A DNA stretch of 35,386 nt from Candidatus Aminicenantota bacterium (GTDB lineage Bacteria; Acidobacteriota; Aminicenantia; UBA2199), in contig JADFDP010000020.1 of the NCBI GenBank assembly GCA_018262835.1, positions 1 to 35,386 of the forward strand, read 5' to 3'. The notes under the pieces were generated by a model that was given only the letters and a program-made list of their open reading frames with translations, was not told the DNA's origin and made no database searches. Positions 18,031 to 27,667 of this stretch are shown piece after piece; positions within the stretch are counted from its first letter, which is position 1, and each line of letters opens with the position of its first letter. Made by a program: the position numbers and the translations under genes.

Positions 18031-18214
18031 GTTCGAAGTTGAAGAGATTGAATGAGGTTCGAGGTTCGAAGTTCGATGTTCGATGTTAAAGAAAAATAAG
18101 GCAATAGGTGATAGGTTATGGGTGATGGGTGATAGGTTATGGGTGATGGGTTAACAGCAATTTAGCGATATCTTCTTACCTATGACCTATAACCCAGGAC
18201 CTATGACCTTAAAA
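18031..18214 (-). repeat. composite element I, copy 2 (inverted)
   Basis: GTTCGAAG arrays, AATAAGGCAATAGGTGATAGGTTATGGGTGATGGG...TTAACAGCAATTTAGCGATATCTTCTTACCTATGACCTATAACCCAGGACCTATGACCTT. Confidence 0.85.
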
Positions 18215-18285
18215 ATCGTAGGGGCGGCGTCGGGGACCCGCCCTTCTTAAATCCCAAATCCCAAGCGCCAAATCCCTAAAGAAAA

Positions 18286-18485
18286 AGTGTTAGTGATAGT
18301 GTTAGTGTTAGCAGCCGCAATATATCGATCTTGTAGTGTTTGTGATAGTGACAGTGATAGTAGCTGCATTTTTACGGCCTTTTGGGATTTCGGTGATTTT
18401 CTTGCTACCACAAACACTTAGATTTAGCTCGTTAAAGCTACAGTTCGGCCACTAACACTTTCTTGGCTTTGGCTGACACTAACGC
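18286..18485 (+). repeat. composite element II, copy 1 (TAGTGT/AACACT arms with AGATTTAGCTCGTTAAAGCTACAG core)
   Basis: Core AGATTTAGCTCGTTAAAGCTACAGTTCGGCCACTAACACT shared with 29190-29229. Confidence 0.75.
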
Positions 18486-18494
18486 CTTCTTGCC

Positions 18495-18523
18495 TTGACA
18501 TCGCAAATAATTGACCTTAGAAT
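18495..18523 (+). promoter_or_regulatory. sigma70-like promoter of LsrF-like operon
   Basis: TTGACA-N17-TAGAAT. Confidence 0.55.
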
Positions 18524-18617
18524 ACCGGTCTGGGGAAAATAAATTTTCCTGCAAGTTCCTGGCTTGAATTCAATATCCTGGGGGCCTTTTATTCCCGGCC
18601 CCGGGAAGGAGCGCGCC

Positions 18618-19502
18618 ATGCCCGAAGCCGATGAAAGCGGAGAAGCCAAACAGTTTCATGCCGAGGTCCCGCAGCCGGCGGAAAAATTCTATTTGAAAGG
18701 CTCGCAGTCTTTGGACTGGGGCATGAAAAACCGCCTGGCGAGGATTTTCAATCCCCTCTCCGGCCGGACGGTCATGCTGGCCTTCGACCACGGATATTTT
18801 CAGGGGCCCACCACGGGCCTGGAAAGGATCGACCTCGCCATCCTGCCGCTGGAGCCTTACGCCGATACGCTGATGCTCACCCGCGGCATCCTGCGCAGCA
18901 TCGTGCCGCCCTCTTCGCAAAAATCCATCGTGCTGCGGGTCTCGGGCGGAGCCAGCATTCTCAAGGAGCTCTCCAACGAGGAGATCGCGGTGGATATCGA
19001 AGACGCGGTCCGCCTGAACGTCTGCGCCATGGCCGTGCAGGTTTTCATCGGCGGGGAGCACGAAAAGCAGTCCGTCATCAACATGACGAAAATGATCGAC
19101 CGCGGCATGCGCTACGGCATTCCCACCCTGGCCGTGACCGCGGTGGGCAAGGACATGAAGCGGGACGCCCGCTATTTCCGGCTGGCCACCCGCATCTGCG
19201 CCGAGCTGGGCGCCCATTACGTCAAGACCTATTACGTGCCGGAAGGTTTTGAAACCGTCACCGCCGCCTGCCCGGTGCCCATCGTCATCGCCGGCGGCAA
19301 GAAGATCCCGGAGCTGGACGCCCTGACCATGGCCTACCGGGCCATCCAGGAAGGGGCAGCGGGCGTGGACATGGGGCGGAACATCTTCCAGGCCGAAGCG
19401 CCGGTGGCCATGATCCAGGCCGTGCGGGCCGTGGTGCATCGGAACGAAAAGCCGGAAAAGGCCCTGGAACTGTATCATTCCCTGAAAAACAAGAAAAAAT
19501 AA
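18618..19502 (+). CDS. LsrF-like DhnA-family class I aldolase/thiolase
   Basis: [56 protein letters not shown]. Confidence 0.8.
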   Translation: MPEADESGEAKQFHAEVPQPAEKFYLKGSQSLDWGMKNRLARIFNPLSGRTVMLAFDHGYFQGPTTGLERIDLAILPLEPYADTLMLTRGILRSIVPPSSQKSIVLRVSGGASILKELSNEEIAVDIEDAVRLNVCAMAVQVFIGGEHEKQSVINMTKMIDRGMRYGIPTLAVTAVGKDMKRDARYFRLATRICAELGAHYVKTYYVPEGFETVTAACPVPIVIAGGKKIPELDALTMAYRAIQEGAAGVDMGRNIFQAEAPVAMIQAVRAVVHRNEKPEKALELYHSLKNKKK

Positions 19503-19512
19503 CAAGCGAAAG

Positions 19513-20541
19513 ATGAAAGTCTCCCTCTGGCACAACAACCGGGATATCCGCATCCAGGACGCTCCCGTGCCCGAGCCGGCGGCGGGGGAGGTGCTTCTGA
19601 AAGTCATGGCCTGCGGCATCTGCGGCAGCGATCTCGTGGAATGGTACCGCCTGCCGCGGGCGCCGCTGGTCCAGGGGCATGAAGTCGGCGCCCGGGTGGA
19701 AAAAACCGGGCCCGGGGTTTCGCGTTTCCGGCCCGGGGACCGGGTCATGGCCGCCCCCAAGGTTCCCTGCCTGAAATGCAGCTATTGCCGCGGCGGCCAT
19801 TTTCCCCAGTGCTCGGAGGTAAAGGAGCGGCTCGGCGGCGGCTTTGCCCAGTATGTGCTGGTCCCGAAGTCCATCGTGGAGAACGGCCTCTATCGTCTGC
19901 CCGCCGGCGTTTCCTGCGAGCAGGCCACCTTCATCGAGCCCCTGGCCTGCGTGGTGCGCGCGGCCCGCCTCGGCGGCGCGACGGAAAAAAAGACGGTCCT
20001 GGTCCTGGGTTCTGGCGTCTCGGGGCTGCTGCATATCCGCCTGGCGAAGCTCAGGGGCTGCGTCGTCGCCGCCACCGACGTCAACCCCGGGAAGCTCGAG
20101 CTGGCCGGCAAAGCCGGGGCGCAGTACCTCATCCCCGGCGACGAAGATGTCCCGGCCCGGCTCATCCAGGAGACGGGGCGCAAGGCCGATGTCGTCATGG
20201 TCTGCACCGGCGCCCTGTCCGCCATCGAGCAGGCGTGGCGCAGCGTGGACCAGGGCGGGTCGATCGTGTTCTTTGCCGTGCCCGGCCCGGAGAAAAGCGT
20301 CACCATGCCCCTCAACGATTTTTGGACCCGGGAGATCAGGGTCCTCACCTCGTACTATTGCGGCCCGCCGGACATCAGGGAGGCCATGGATCTGCTGGCC
20401 TCGGGGCGGATCGAGGTGGACAGCCTGGTGACGCACCGGCTGCCGCTGGAAGAGATCGCCGCGGGTTTCGCCTTGCTGCTGGAAGGCAGGGACGCGGTCA
20501 AGGTGATCATCGAGCCGAACGGCCCGTCCCGGGGCAGTTAA
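19513..20541 (+). CDS. zinc-dependent medium-chain alcohol dehydrogenase
   Basis: CGICGSDLVEWY, GHEVGARV, four-Cys structural zinc segment CLKCSYCRGGHFPQC, Rossmann VLGSGVSGLLHIRLAK. Confidence 0.85.
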   Translation: MKVSLWHNNRDIRIQDAPVPEPAAGEVLLKVMACGICGSDLVEWYRLPRAPLVQGHEVGARVEKTGPGVSRFRPGDRVMAAPKVPCLKCSYCRGGHFPQCSEVKERLGGGFAQYVLVPKSIVENGLYRLPAGVSCEQATFIEPLACVVRAARLGGATEKKTVLVLGSGVSGLLHIRLAKLRGCVVAATDVNPGKLELAGKAGAQYLIPGDEDVPARLIQETGRKADVVMVCTGALSAIEQAWRSVDQGGSIVFFAVPGPEKSVTMPLNDFWTREIRVLTSYYCGPPDIREAMDLLASGRIEVDSLVTHRLPLEEIAAGFALLLEGRDAVKVIIEPNGPSRGS

Positions 20542-20552
20542 AAGGAGGCGCC

Positions 20553-20936
20553 ATGCGCTTGCTTCATGTGGGGCTCGGGGCCGCCAGCGAAAGCCACGCC
20601 GACCTCTTTTTTCAAAGGCTCCTGGGCCTTGAAAAGTCCGCGCCCGTCAGCCTGGCCGCGGAACTTTGCCGGAGCATCTTCGCCGTCGACCGGGAGCTCA
20701 AGCTCATCCATTACCGGGCCGAAGGGATCCATTTTGAGGTATTCATCGATCCGCTGTACCGGGCGCCGGAGCGGACCGTGCTCCATGCCTGTCTCGAGGT
20801 GAACGACCCGGCCGGATTCCTGAAGAAATGCGGCGAAGCCGGCCTGAAGGTCAGCCGCACGCCCAGGGGGGATGCCTCAGTCACCTTCGTTTCCGACCTT
20901 GACGGCAATCTCTTCGAGGTCAAGGAGAGAAAGTAG
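20553..20936 (+). CDS. VOC/glyoxalase-like protein
   Basis: 128-codon ORF with RBS AAGGAGG; HVGLGAASESHADLFFQRLLGLEK ... FVSDLDGNLFEVKER. Confidence 0.8.
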   Translation: MRLLHVGLGAASESHADLFFQRLLGLEKSAPVSLAAELCRSIFAVDRELKLIHYRAEGIHFEVFIDPLYRAPERTVLHACLEVNDPAGFLKKCGEAGLKVSRTPRGDASVTFVSDLDGNLFEVKERK

Positions 20937-20993
20937 GCTCGCTCCGGGTTTCCCCGGCTCTCGGCTTTTTCAGCAGTCCGGCGGCAGTTGTTT

Positions 20994-22241
20994 TTACAGC
21001 AATTGCTGCAGCTTTTCCTTGAGCTTGGCGTTTTGCGGGTTCACCTGCAGCGCTTTCTCGTAGTTCTCCTTCGCCAGTCTGGGGTCGCCTGTCTTGACAT
21101 AGGCATCCCCAAGCTGCTCCCAGACATCCGCCGACTCCGGGTGCGCCTGGGCGTTGAACTGGAATACGGCGATCGCTTCTTTGCCTTTGTTCTCGCTCAA
21201 CAGGTCGGTGCCCAGCTGCTGGATCAGGCCCTCAAAGAACGAATAGCTGTATATCTTCTGGTGCTTGTCCTTGACTTCCCGGTACCAGCTGACCGCACTC
21301 TCCAGCCCGCCGGACTCGATCTTCTGCTGCAATTCGCGGATGCCCAGCTTGGTGGCGTTGGCTTCATGGGACACGGCGGCAAAGGTCTTTACCGCGAACA
21401 AGGCGGGGAGATCATGGGATTTTCTGCCTTTTTTCAACTCTTCCCTTAAATCGAACTCATAGGCCTCTTCAAAATTGTGAAAATTGTAGACGCGGACTCT
21501 CAGGTTTTTCAAGTCGCCGATGTAGGAATAAATGGTCGGATACGACCATTCTTTATGCGTCGCCGACAAAACGGCGCGCATGGCGGCCAGGGAAGCCTCA
21601 TTTTTGTTTAGAATGACCCTTTCGGCTATATTGTACCGGTCATCGCTGACCTTGCCCGCAACCATGTTCCACTGGGGAATGTTGGTCGATACCTGGTAAA
21701 ACCCCTGGCGCCGGCTGATGCGGTCGCTGCCGTCGGCCCATTCCACGACGATCGAAGCGCCCCGGGCATCGGCAATGACGAATTTGCCGCCCCCCAGGAA
21801 CACGCTGTATTTCCTGAAAAAAGCGATGGCGTCGTCCACCGTGGCGCAATGGGCGAGAATATGATCGTTGATGCTGACGATGCTGTCGTCAAACAGGGGC
21901 TTGCCCGGGTCGGGCTGCCAGCCGGTGGGCGGCAGGGCATTGGCATCGAGGAACAGCCCCTGGTCGTTGATGCCGCCCTGGGCGAAACCGAAATCCCTGC
22001 CGAATCCGAAGCAGACCCGGCCGTACTCGCCGGCGGCGGCGGGGTAGAACCACATTTTTGTCTGGGGGTCGGTCCAGTCTTCATTGCTGCCGATAAGCAC
22101 CTGCCCCCCCTTGGCCATGGTGACAATGGTGCAGGCAGGCAGGTCCTGGACGGGCGGAACCGCCATGGCCAGCATCACGATGATCGCCTTCAGCGGCAGG
22201 CCGGAGGCCATGGCCGCTATTTTTTTTCTGATTTTATTCAT
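20994..22241 (-). CDS. secreted Ntn-hydrolase (linear amide C-N hydrolase/C45-like) with C-terminal TPR
   Basis: Signal peptide then ACTIVTMAKGGQVLIGSNEDW; C-terminus AHPESADVWEQLGDAYVKTGDPRLAKENYEKALQVNPQNAKLKEKL. Confidence 0.75.
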   Translation of the reverse strand: MNKIRKKIAAMASGLPLKAIIVMLAMAVPPVQDLPACTIVTMAKGGQVLIGSNEDWTDPQTKMWFYPAAAGEYGRVCFGFGRDFGFAQGGINDQGLFLDANALPPTGWQPDPGKPLFDDSIVSINDHILAHCATVDDAIAFFRKYSVFLGGGKFVIADARGASIVVEWADGSDRISRRQGFYQVSTNIPQWNMVAGKVSDDRYNIAERVILNKNEASLAAMRAVLSATHKEWSYPTIYSYIGDLKNLRVRVYNFHNFEEAYEFDLREELKKGRKSHDLPALFAVKTFAAVSHEANATKLGIRELQQKIESGGLESAVSWYREVKDKHQKIYSYSFFEGLIQQLGTDLLSENKGKEAIAVFQFNAQAHPESADVWEQLGDAYVKTGDPRLAKENYEKALQVNPQNAKLKEKLQQLL

Positions 22242-22378
22242 GCAACCCTCCGAGCAGAGTTCGGCCGAGCTTTTGGGAAAGCAGCGATTTTTTTGATCTG
22301 CTCCATGGAATAATAACGAACCGCGCGCCTTTTTGTTTCAAAACGGCGTGAAATAAAACCATTGCCTTTATCTTCAAA

Positions 22379-22535
22379 GTCGAACCTTTTTTGAGGTCAT
22401 AGGTCCTGGGTAATAGGTCATAGGTGAAAAGATATCGCCAAATTGCTGTTAACCTATCAACCCATCACCCATAACCCATCACCTATTGCCTTATTTTTCT
22501 TTAACATCGAACATCGAACCTCGAACTTCGAACTT
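22379..22535 (+). repeat. composite element I, copy 3
   Basis: GAGGTCATAGGTCCTGGGTAATAGGTCATAGGTGAAAAGATATCGCCAAATTGCTGTTAACCTATCAACCCATCACCC... Confidence 0.85.
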
Positions 22536-22814
22536 CGTTCTTCTCTTACTTTTGCTTTTTCTTCCCTATCGCCTGCTTTTCAAATTTAAATATCACATTT
22601 TTCCCCATTCCCTCCCCCCGCTTTTTATGCTTTTGAAAATTGCCGATATGAAAGGATAATAATTTTAAACAATCGATTCTTCCGCAGGCAATATCATATT
22701 TTGCTCTATTGCTTTTCCCCGGGCGGCCATATAAGAAGCCAGTGAAGATGAAAGGGAGAATCGTGCAAAAATATTTTCATGAAGCATGGAATGATGAAAA
22801 ATCAAGGAGGAATC

Positions 22815-23333
22815 ATGGAAGCTGTCAGCGTTTCTTCGGTATTGGATGCCTTGTTCAAGCTTAAAACGCTCGAGTTTCTCCTGGCCGCGGCTCTTTTCGG
22901 CATGATCGGCGGGCTGGCGCAAAAATTCGCCGCCGAGCAAGGCGGTGCGAAAAAGGGCTCCTGGCTGGCCAGCGTCGTGATCGGCGGATCGGCGGCCATC
23001 GCCATCCTGTTCATTCTCGTCCCCAACGACCCCATTCGCCTGGTATCCATGTGCCTGATCGCCGGCTACGGCGGCAAGGCGGTACTGGATTCGCTGCAGG
23101 CAAAGTTGAACACCGCCAAAATAGCGGAAGCGAAAGCCCAATTTGAAGAATCCGTTTCCGCGGCCATCGACGATTTCAACGACAAGATTTTGCCCGCGCT
23201 CGCCGGCAAGGCGAATGTCCTGGAATTAAGCGGCAAATCCGGTCCGCTTCAGAGCTTTTCCGACGAGATCCTGAAGTTTTCCGGCGTTTTGCATTCCCTG
23301 CAAGTCAAGACAAAAAAAAGAAGTGAAGAATGA
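22815..23333 (+). CDS. small membrane protein of unknown function, first gene of protease module
   Basis: RBS AAGGAGG; hydrophobic LEFLLAAALFGMIGGLAQKF and WLASVVIGGSAAIAILFILV; 4-nt overlap with next CDS. Confidence 0.7.
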   Translation: MEAVSVSSVLDALFKLKTLEFLLAAALFGMIGGLAQKFAAEQGGAKKGSWLASVVIGGSAAIAILFILVPNDPIRLVSMCLIAGYGGKAVLDSLQAKLNTAKIAEAKAQFEESVSAAIDDFNDKILPALAGKANVLELSGKSGPLQSFSDEILKFSGVLHSLQVKTKKRSEE

Positions 23334-24094
23334 GCCATGTCATTTCCGGGCCCAGGGTCGACTGGAAGCCGGCGGCCGCGGATTCGCTTTCGGCCAGCAG
23401 GGAATTCCTCAAGGCCATCGTCGATGAAAGAACGGCCAACAGGAACTACGAAAAAATCGTGGCGCAGAACAATCTGAAGCCCATCGCTTTTCTCGAGCAG
23501 GGGATCAGGGTCGCGAAGCCGGTCGCCCATATCACGCGCGCCGATGGCGGGCTGGCCAGCGGGTTTCTGATCGGCCCGGACGTTCTTTTGACCAACTGGC
23601 ATGTTTTCCCGCTGGCCGAGGATGCCCGAAACGCCAGGGTCCGCTTCAATTATCAGAACGATCTGCTGGGGAATTTCCTGCCGACCGAGGAATACGGGCT
23701 CGACGCGGCCGGCCTGTTCAGGAGCAATGAAGACCTGGATTACGCGGTCGTGCGCATCCAGGGCGAGGCCGGGCTGAAATGGGGATATTTGAAAACCAGG
23801 GCGCTCGAGGTGCAGATGGACCAGAAAGTGAACATCATCCAGCATCCGGCCGGCGGGCCCAAGCAGATCGCCATGAATGACAACGAGATCAAATACGCGG
23901 ACGGCAGGGTCGTGCAGTACATCACCGATACCCTGCCGGGATCCTCGGGATCCCCGGTTTTCAACGATGACTGGCAGGTCGTGGCGCTGCACCACAGCGG
24001 CGGCAATATCCCGGAGCCGAGCACGAACTCCATCCATTTTCGCAATGAGGGGATCCGCATCGGCGCCATCCTGGCCGACTTGCCGTCTTTTTAA
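23330..24094 (+). CDS. trypsin-like serine protease
   Basis: ASGFLIGPDVLLTNWHVF (His), NEDLDYAVVRI (Asp), DTLPGSSGSPVFND (Ser). Confidence 0.85.
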   Translation: MSHVISGPRVDWKPAAADSLSASREFLKAIVDERTANRNYEKIVAQNNLKPIAFLEQGIRVAKPVAHITRADGGLASGFLIGPDVLLTNWHVFPLAEDARNARVRFNYQNDLLGNFLPTEEYGLDAAGLFRSNEDLDYAVVRIQGEAGLKWGYLKTRALEVQMDQKVNIIQHPAGGPKQIAMNDNEIKYADGRVVQYITDTLPGSSGSPVFNDDWQVVALHHSGGNIPEPSTNSIHFRNEGIRIGAILADLPSF

Positions 24095-24105
24095 AAGGGG
24101 GAGCG

Positions 24106-25743
24106 ATGCCGAACAAGAAATTCTGGCTGAACTACGCGCTTTGCTGGCTGGCGCTGGCGGGCTTCTGGTGGTGGCTGCAGGTGGGGTACTTTTATGTCCA
24201 GCATGAACGCCTGAAAGTCAAGCCGCTCGAGGTCATCTGCCTGGCCTTCTTCGCCATACTGATCAGCATGGTCAGCGATAGCGAATTTGACGCCGTCAAG
24301 ATCAACCCGGGCATCAAATTGTTCGTATTCAAGATCCTGGGGCCGGTTTTGCGCAGCCGCTTCGGCTTCCTGCTGCCGCTTTTCCTGCTGGGGTTCACCG
24401 GGTTTCTTTTTTTTCAGTCGCGGCAGGTCCACCTGGCCTGGAAAAAAATCCCCTTGTCCGCCCATGTCCTGGTGGTCACCCCGGACGGCGAGAGAGAGAT
24501 CACCGGGGAAATGCGCGGCGCCGACCGCTATGTCCTTCCCCTGGACCGCGGCCTGCTGCGCGACGGCACATTGGAGGTCCGGGACGACTACGGCATGCTG
24601 AGGCAGGGCAAGGCGTTGAGCCGGGTGTTCGGCTGGTGGAGATATCTGAGCGCGGGAAAATTCGACCTGGGCGATCATTTCAGCCAGGACGAATTCGGCA
24701 AGCCCGTCAAGGTCGCCATCCATTTCCTGAGCGCGGAAAACCAATATGAGACGGATGAAGGTTCGCTCAATCCGACTTCCGCCTGCTGGAAAAAATTCTC
24801 TCCCGAGGGCGGCATCCCGGCCTTCTTCGCCTCCGTGGCCGACGCCTATTCCAGGCAAAAGAAACCGTTCGCCGTCGGCGCTTATGTTCCGGCGGTTCAT
24901 GAGAACGTGAACTACATGTGCCGGTTCACCAGCCGGCAGCGCCTGGAGATCGTCGACGAGAGGGTGGAGCTGACGGCCGCCGTCCTGGCCGAGCTCACGG
25001 GCATGGCCCGGCGCATCGTCGACAACGACAGCCAGAATGATTATTCGGATTTCCATAATTGGTTCCGCTCCTTTTCCCCCAAATCCAAGAACCGGATCGT
25101 GGCCCGCGTGGTCGGGGAGCTGGCCGTCGCTCCGGGCTGGCGGCGGGAATTGAACCGCAACAACATCATGGGCATGGGGAACCTGCTCGATCTCTTCACC
25201 CAATGCACCAGCGAGCTGAATGACGAGAACATCCGGCTTTTGTTCACCAGCGCCTTTCCCCTCTTTGACGAATACCTGGGAGAGAGCCGGATCATCCTGC
25301 CCATGGTCGCCCTGCTGAGGCTTTCCGCCAGCATCTGCGGGCAAAACGCGAAAACGGAAACAAATGAATCCTATCAAAACAAGCTGCTGGCCAGGCTGGA
25401 GGCCTTTTTCAAGGCCAGCTCCTACAACGTGATCAAATGGCGCTTCCTGCGTTGCGCGCGGGGGCACGTGAACGACCTGCCGACAAAAAATTCGCTGCCG
25501 GGCTACGTTTCCTGCCTGCGGGCCGTCCTGGACGGCGGCGCCAACTACGTCCGCTCGGCGGCGGCGGACCTGGTCGGCGCCCTGCGCGGGAAATGGGGCG
25601 GCCAGGCGGAATTCGACGGGCTCTACCGGGATTTTCTCGCGGACAAGAGCCGCTGGCCCTTCACCCGGCAGGAGGTCGAGCTGCAAATCGAAAGCCAGGT
25701 GGAAATTGCGCCCCGGGAAGCAGCGATCCGGATTCCGGATTGA
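24106..25743 (+). CDS. membrane-anchored protein of unknown function, third gene of protease module
   Basis: 545 aa; N-terminal hydrophobic segments then helix-rich soluble region; 11 nt downstream of protease with GGGGGAG RBS. Confidence 0.7.
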   Translation: MPNKKFWLNYALCWLALAGFWWWLQVGYFYVQHERLKVKPLEVICLAFFAILISMVSDSEFDAVKINPGIKLFVFKILGPVLRSRFGFLLPLFLLGFTGFLFFQSRQVHLAWKKIPLSAHVLVVTPDGEREITGEMRGADRYVLPLDRGLLRDGTLEVRDDYGMLRQGKALSRVFGWWRYLSAGKFDLGDHFSQDEFGKPVKVAIHFLSAENQYETDEGSLNPTSACWKKFSPEGGIPAFFASVADAYSRQKKPFAVGAYVPAVHENVNYMCRFTSRQRLEIVDERVELTAAVLAELTGMARRIVDNDSQNDYSDFHNWFRSFSPKSKNRIVARVVGELAVAPGWRRELNRNNIMGMGNLLDLFTQCTSELNDENIRLLFTSAFPLFDEYLGESRIILPMVALLRLSASICGQNAKTETNESYQNKLLARLEAFFKASSYNVIKWRFLRCARGHVNDLPTKNSLPGYVSCLRAVLDGGANYVRSAAADLVGALRGKWGGQAEFDGLYRDFLADKSRWPFTRQEVELQIESQVEIAPREAAIRIPD

Positions 25744-25877
25744 TCGCGTCGGAGCTTTATGCCAAAGAATCTGCGGTTTCAAACAAAGGGGAGCTGGGCG
25801 TTGTTGCGGCTTTTGTTTGTGAAGCGGCATTTTATCCCTCGGGCGGGTCCATGACTCCGCCTATTCAACTAGATCCG

Positions 25878-25905
25878 AAGGGCGGCCGTGGGGAGGGCCG
25901 CCCTT
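25878..25905 (+). terminator. terminator-like perfect hairpin after the protease module
   Basis: AAGGGCGGCC-8 nt-GGCCGCCCTT; weak T tract (CATTATTTCG). Confidence 0.55.
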
Positions 25906-25976
25906 CATTATTTCGCCCCTTGCCTTTGTTTTTGCCAATCACCTGCAACCTGTCGCCTATTGCCTTATTTTTCTTC

Positions 25977-26191
25977 AACCTCGAACTTCGAACCTCGTTC
26001 TTCTCTTTATTTTGCCTTTGCCTTTTCTTCCCTATCGCCACTGGCCACTCGCCTCTAGCCTTTTCTTACTTTTTACTTTTACCTTTTTACTTTTACCTTT
26101 TACCTTTGTATTTTCTTTAACTTCGAACGTCGAACATCGAACTTCGAACCTGTCTTAATCTCCTTAACTTCGAACTTCGAACGTCGAACCC
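25977..26191. repeat. mosaic of (TCGAACN)n and (CTTTTAC)n heptameric arrays
   Basis: TCGAACTTCGAACCTCG; CTTTTACCTTTTTACTTTTACCTTTTACC; TTCGAACGTCGAACATCGAACTTCGAACC. Confidence 0.7.
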
Positions 26192-26209
26192 CGTCTTTTC
26201 CTCTAGCCA

Positions 26210-26238
26210 TTGCCTTTCTGCCCTTTTTCCTGTATAAT
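26210..26238 (+). promoter_or_regulatory. sigma70-like promoter of DUF3788 gene
   Basis: TTGCCT-N17-TATAAT. Confidence 0.55.
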
Positions 26239-26258
26239 AAGTATTGAGGTTCCCCCCC

Positions 26259-26681
26259 ATGCTTCGACCTTCCCTGAACGACCCTGATGTTTTTCCTTCC
26301 GACTCCGTCCTCTGCCGGCCGCTTGGCCGTGCCAAGGCTGCCTGGGACGCTTTCATGCTGCTGCTGAAAAACGATTATCCGCAAATGTCGGTCGATTGGC
26401 GCTACTACAACGACGGCAAGAGCTGGCTGTGCAAGGTGACGCTCAAGGCCAACACCATATGCTGGGTCTCGGCCTGGGAAAACTTCTTCAAGATTTCGTT
26501 CTATTTCACCGCCAAGGCCGAACCCGCCATCAGCGCCAGCGGCCTGGGCGCCGAGTTGAAATATTCTTTCCTCCACCCCAAGGGCAGGTGCTCGCTCCGG
26601 CCGGTCGTCACCGATGTGAAAAAAAAGTCCGATCTGGATTCGATAAAGGAACTGATCGAGATCAAGCTGAAAGCCAAGTAA
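26259..26681 (+). CDS. DUF3788 family protein
   Basis: FPSDSVL...WRYYNDGKSWLCKVTLKANTICWVSAWENFFKISFYF family-like pattern; TTGCCT-N17-TATAAT upstream. Confidence 0.75.
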   Translation: MLRPSLNDPDVFPSDSVLCRPLGRAKAAWDAFMLLLKNDYPQMSVDWRYYNDGKSWLCKVTLKANTICWVSAWENFFKISFYFTAKAEPAISASGLGAELKYSFLHPKGRCSLRPVVTDVKKKSDLDSIKELIEIKLKAK

Positions 26682-26769
26682 CCCGCCGAAACCAGGGCGG
26701 GCGCGATCCTACCGTGACGCGCCGCGTAGTACATTCCTTTTAGTCCTAATCCTTGCTATCATTCTCCCC

Positions 26770-27477
26770 ATGAGCAATGAACTAGGCAACAGGTTGTATC
26801 GCGCGATAAAGTGGTTGTGGCTGCTGCTGCAGGCCCTGATCCTCCCCCTGGCCGCCCGGCATGCCGTAGCCGCTCCGGTGCGTTGGCCGCTAATCCTGCC
26901 GGCGCCGCTCCTCTTTTTCGCCGCCGCCGTGTTCCTGGTCCTGTGGCTGATCGCCCAATCGCTGCTGGCCATGGCCCGCTTCCCCCTGACCCTGAAAGGG
27001 GGCGCGCTCCTGGTCGGCGGCACCGTCGCCCAGTTCGCCTCGGTGGTCGCCGCCGGCGGCTCGCTGCCCGAAGCCGCCTATGCCCTCTTCTTCGCCACCC
27101 TGGCGGCCCTGGTCGTGCTGATCGCCATCATGGTTGTGCTCGCTTTCCGCCGGCGGATCGGTTCCCCGTGGGCCAGGCTGGCTGCCCTGCTGGCCCTGCT
27201 GCCCTTGGCCGGGCTGGTCTGGTTCCTGGCTGCCCCCCTGGGACCGGCCTTTTCCCGCCTGCCCTCAGGGCGGCAGGCTCTCGACTGGCTGGTCCTGGCG
27301 CTCAACTCCGGCCTGATCATCTTCAGCCTCTACCGCTTCTCCATCTTTGCCCCGGCGCCGGAAAACGACGCGGCCTACACGCGGGAGTGGGAACGCTGGG
27401 CCGCCCCGACCATCATTATCCTGATCCTCTCGGCGGTGACGGCGGTTGTGCTGGCAGGAGTCGGAAGCAGGGTATAG
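26770..27477 (+). CDS. integral membrane protein of unknown function
   Basis: 235 aa, multiple hydrophobic helices. Confidence 0.65.
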   Translation: MSNELGNRLYRAIKWLWLLLQALILPLAARHAVAAPVRWPLILPAPLLFFAAAVFLVLWLIAQSLLAMARFPLTLKGGALLVGGTVAQFASVVAAGGSLPEAAYALFFATLAALVVLIAIMVVLAFRRRIGSPWARLAALLALLPLAGLVWFLAAPLGPAFSRLPSGRQALDWLVLALNSGLIIFSLYRFSIFAPAPENDAAYTREWERWAAPTIIILILSAVTAVVLAGVGSRV

Positions 27478-27494
27478 GGCGCAGGGTAAGAATA

Positions 27495-27560
27495 AAATCC
27501 CAAATTCCAAGCACCAAATTCCAAATAAGCACCAATATCCAATGACCAAATGATCAAAAC
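27495..27560. repeat. heptameric (CCAAATT)n array
   Basis: CCCAAATTCCAAGCACCAAATTCCAAATAAGCACCAATATCCAATGACC. Confidence 0.7.
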
Positions 27561-27667
27561 AAAGGCATTTTTTTTTTAATATTTTTCGCTGTTTTTAAAC
27601 TTTTGCATTTTTCTTGCCGTCTATCGTGTACCGTATGCCGTCTTTCCTTCTCTTATCGCCTTATTCT

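Noticed and set aside
26040-26195. CRISPR-like repetitive DNA
   Set aside because: Units are 7 nt, adjacent and degenerate, without unique spacers or cas genes; tandem/heptameric arrays instead
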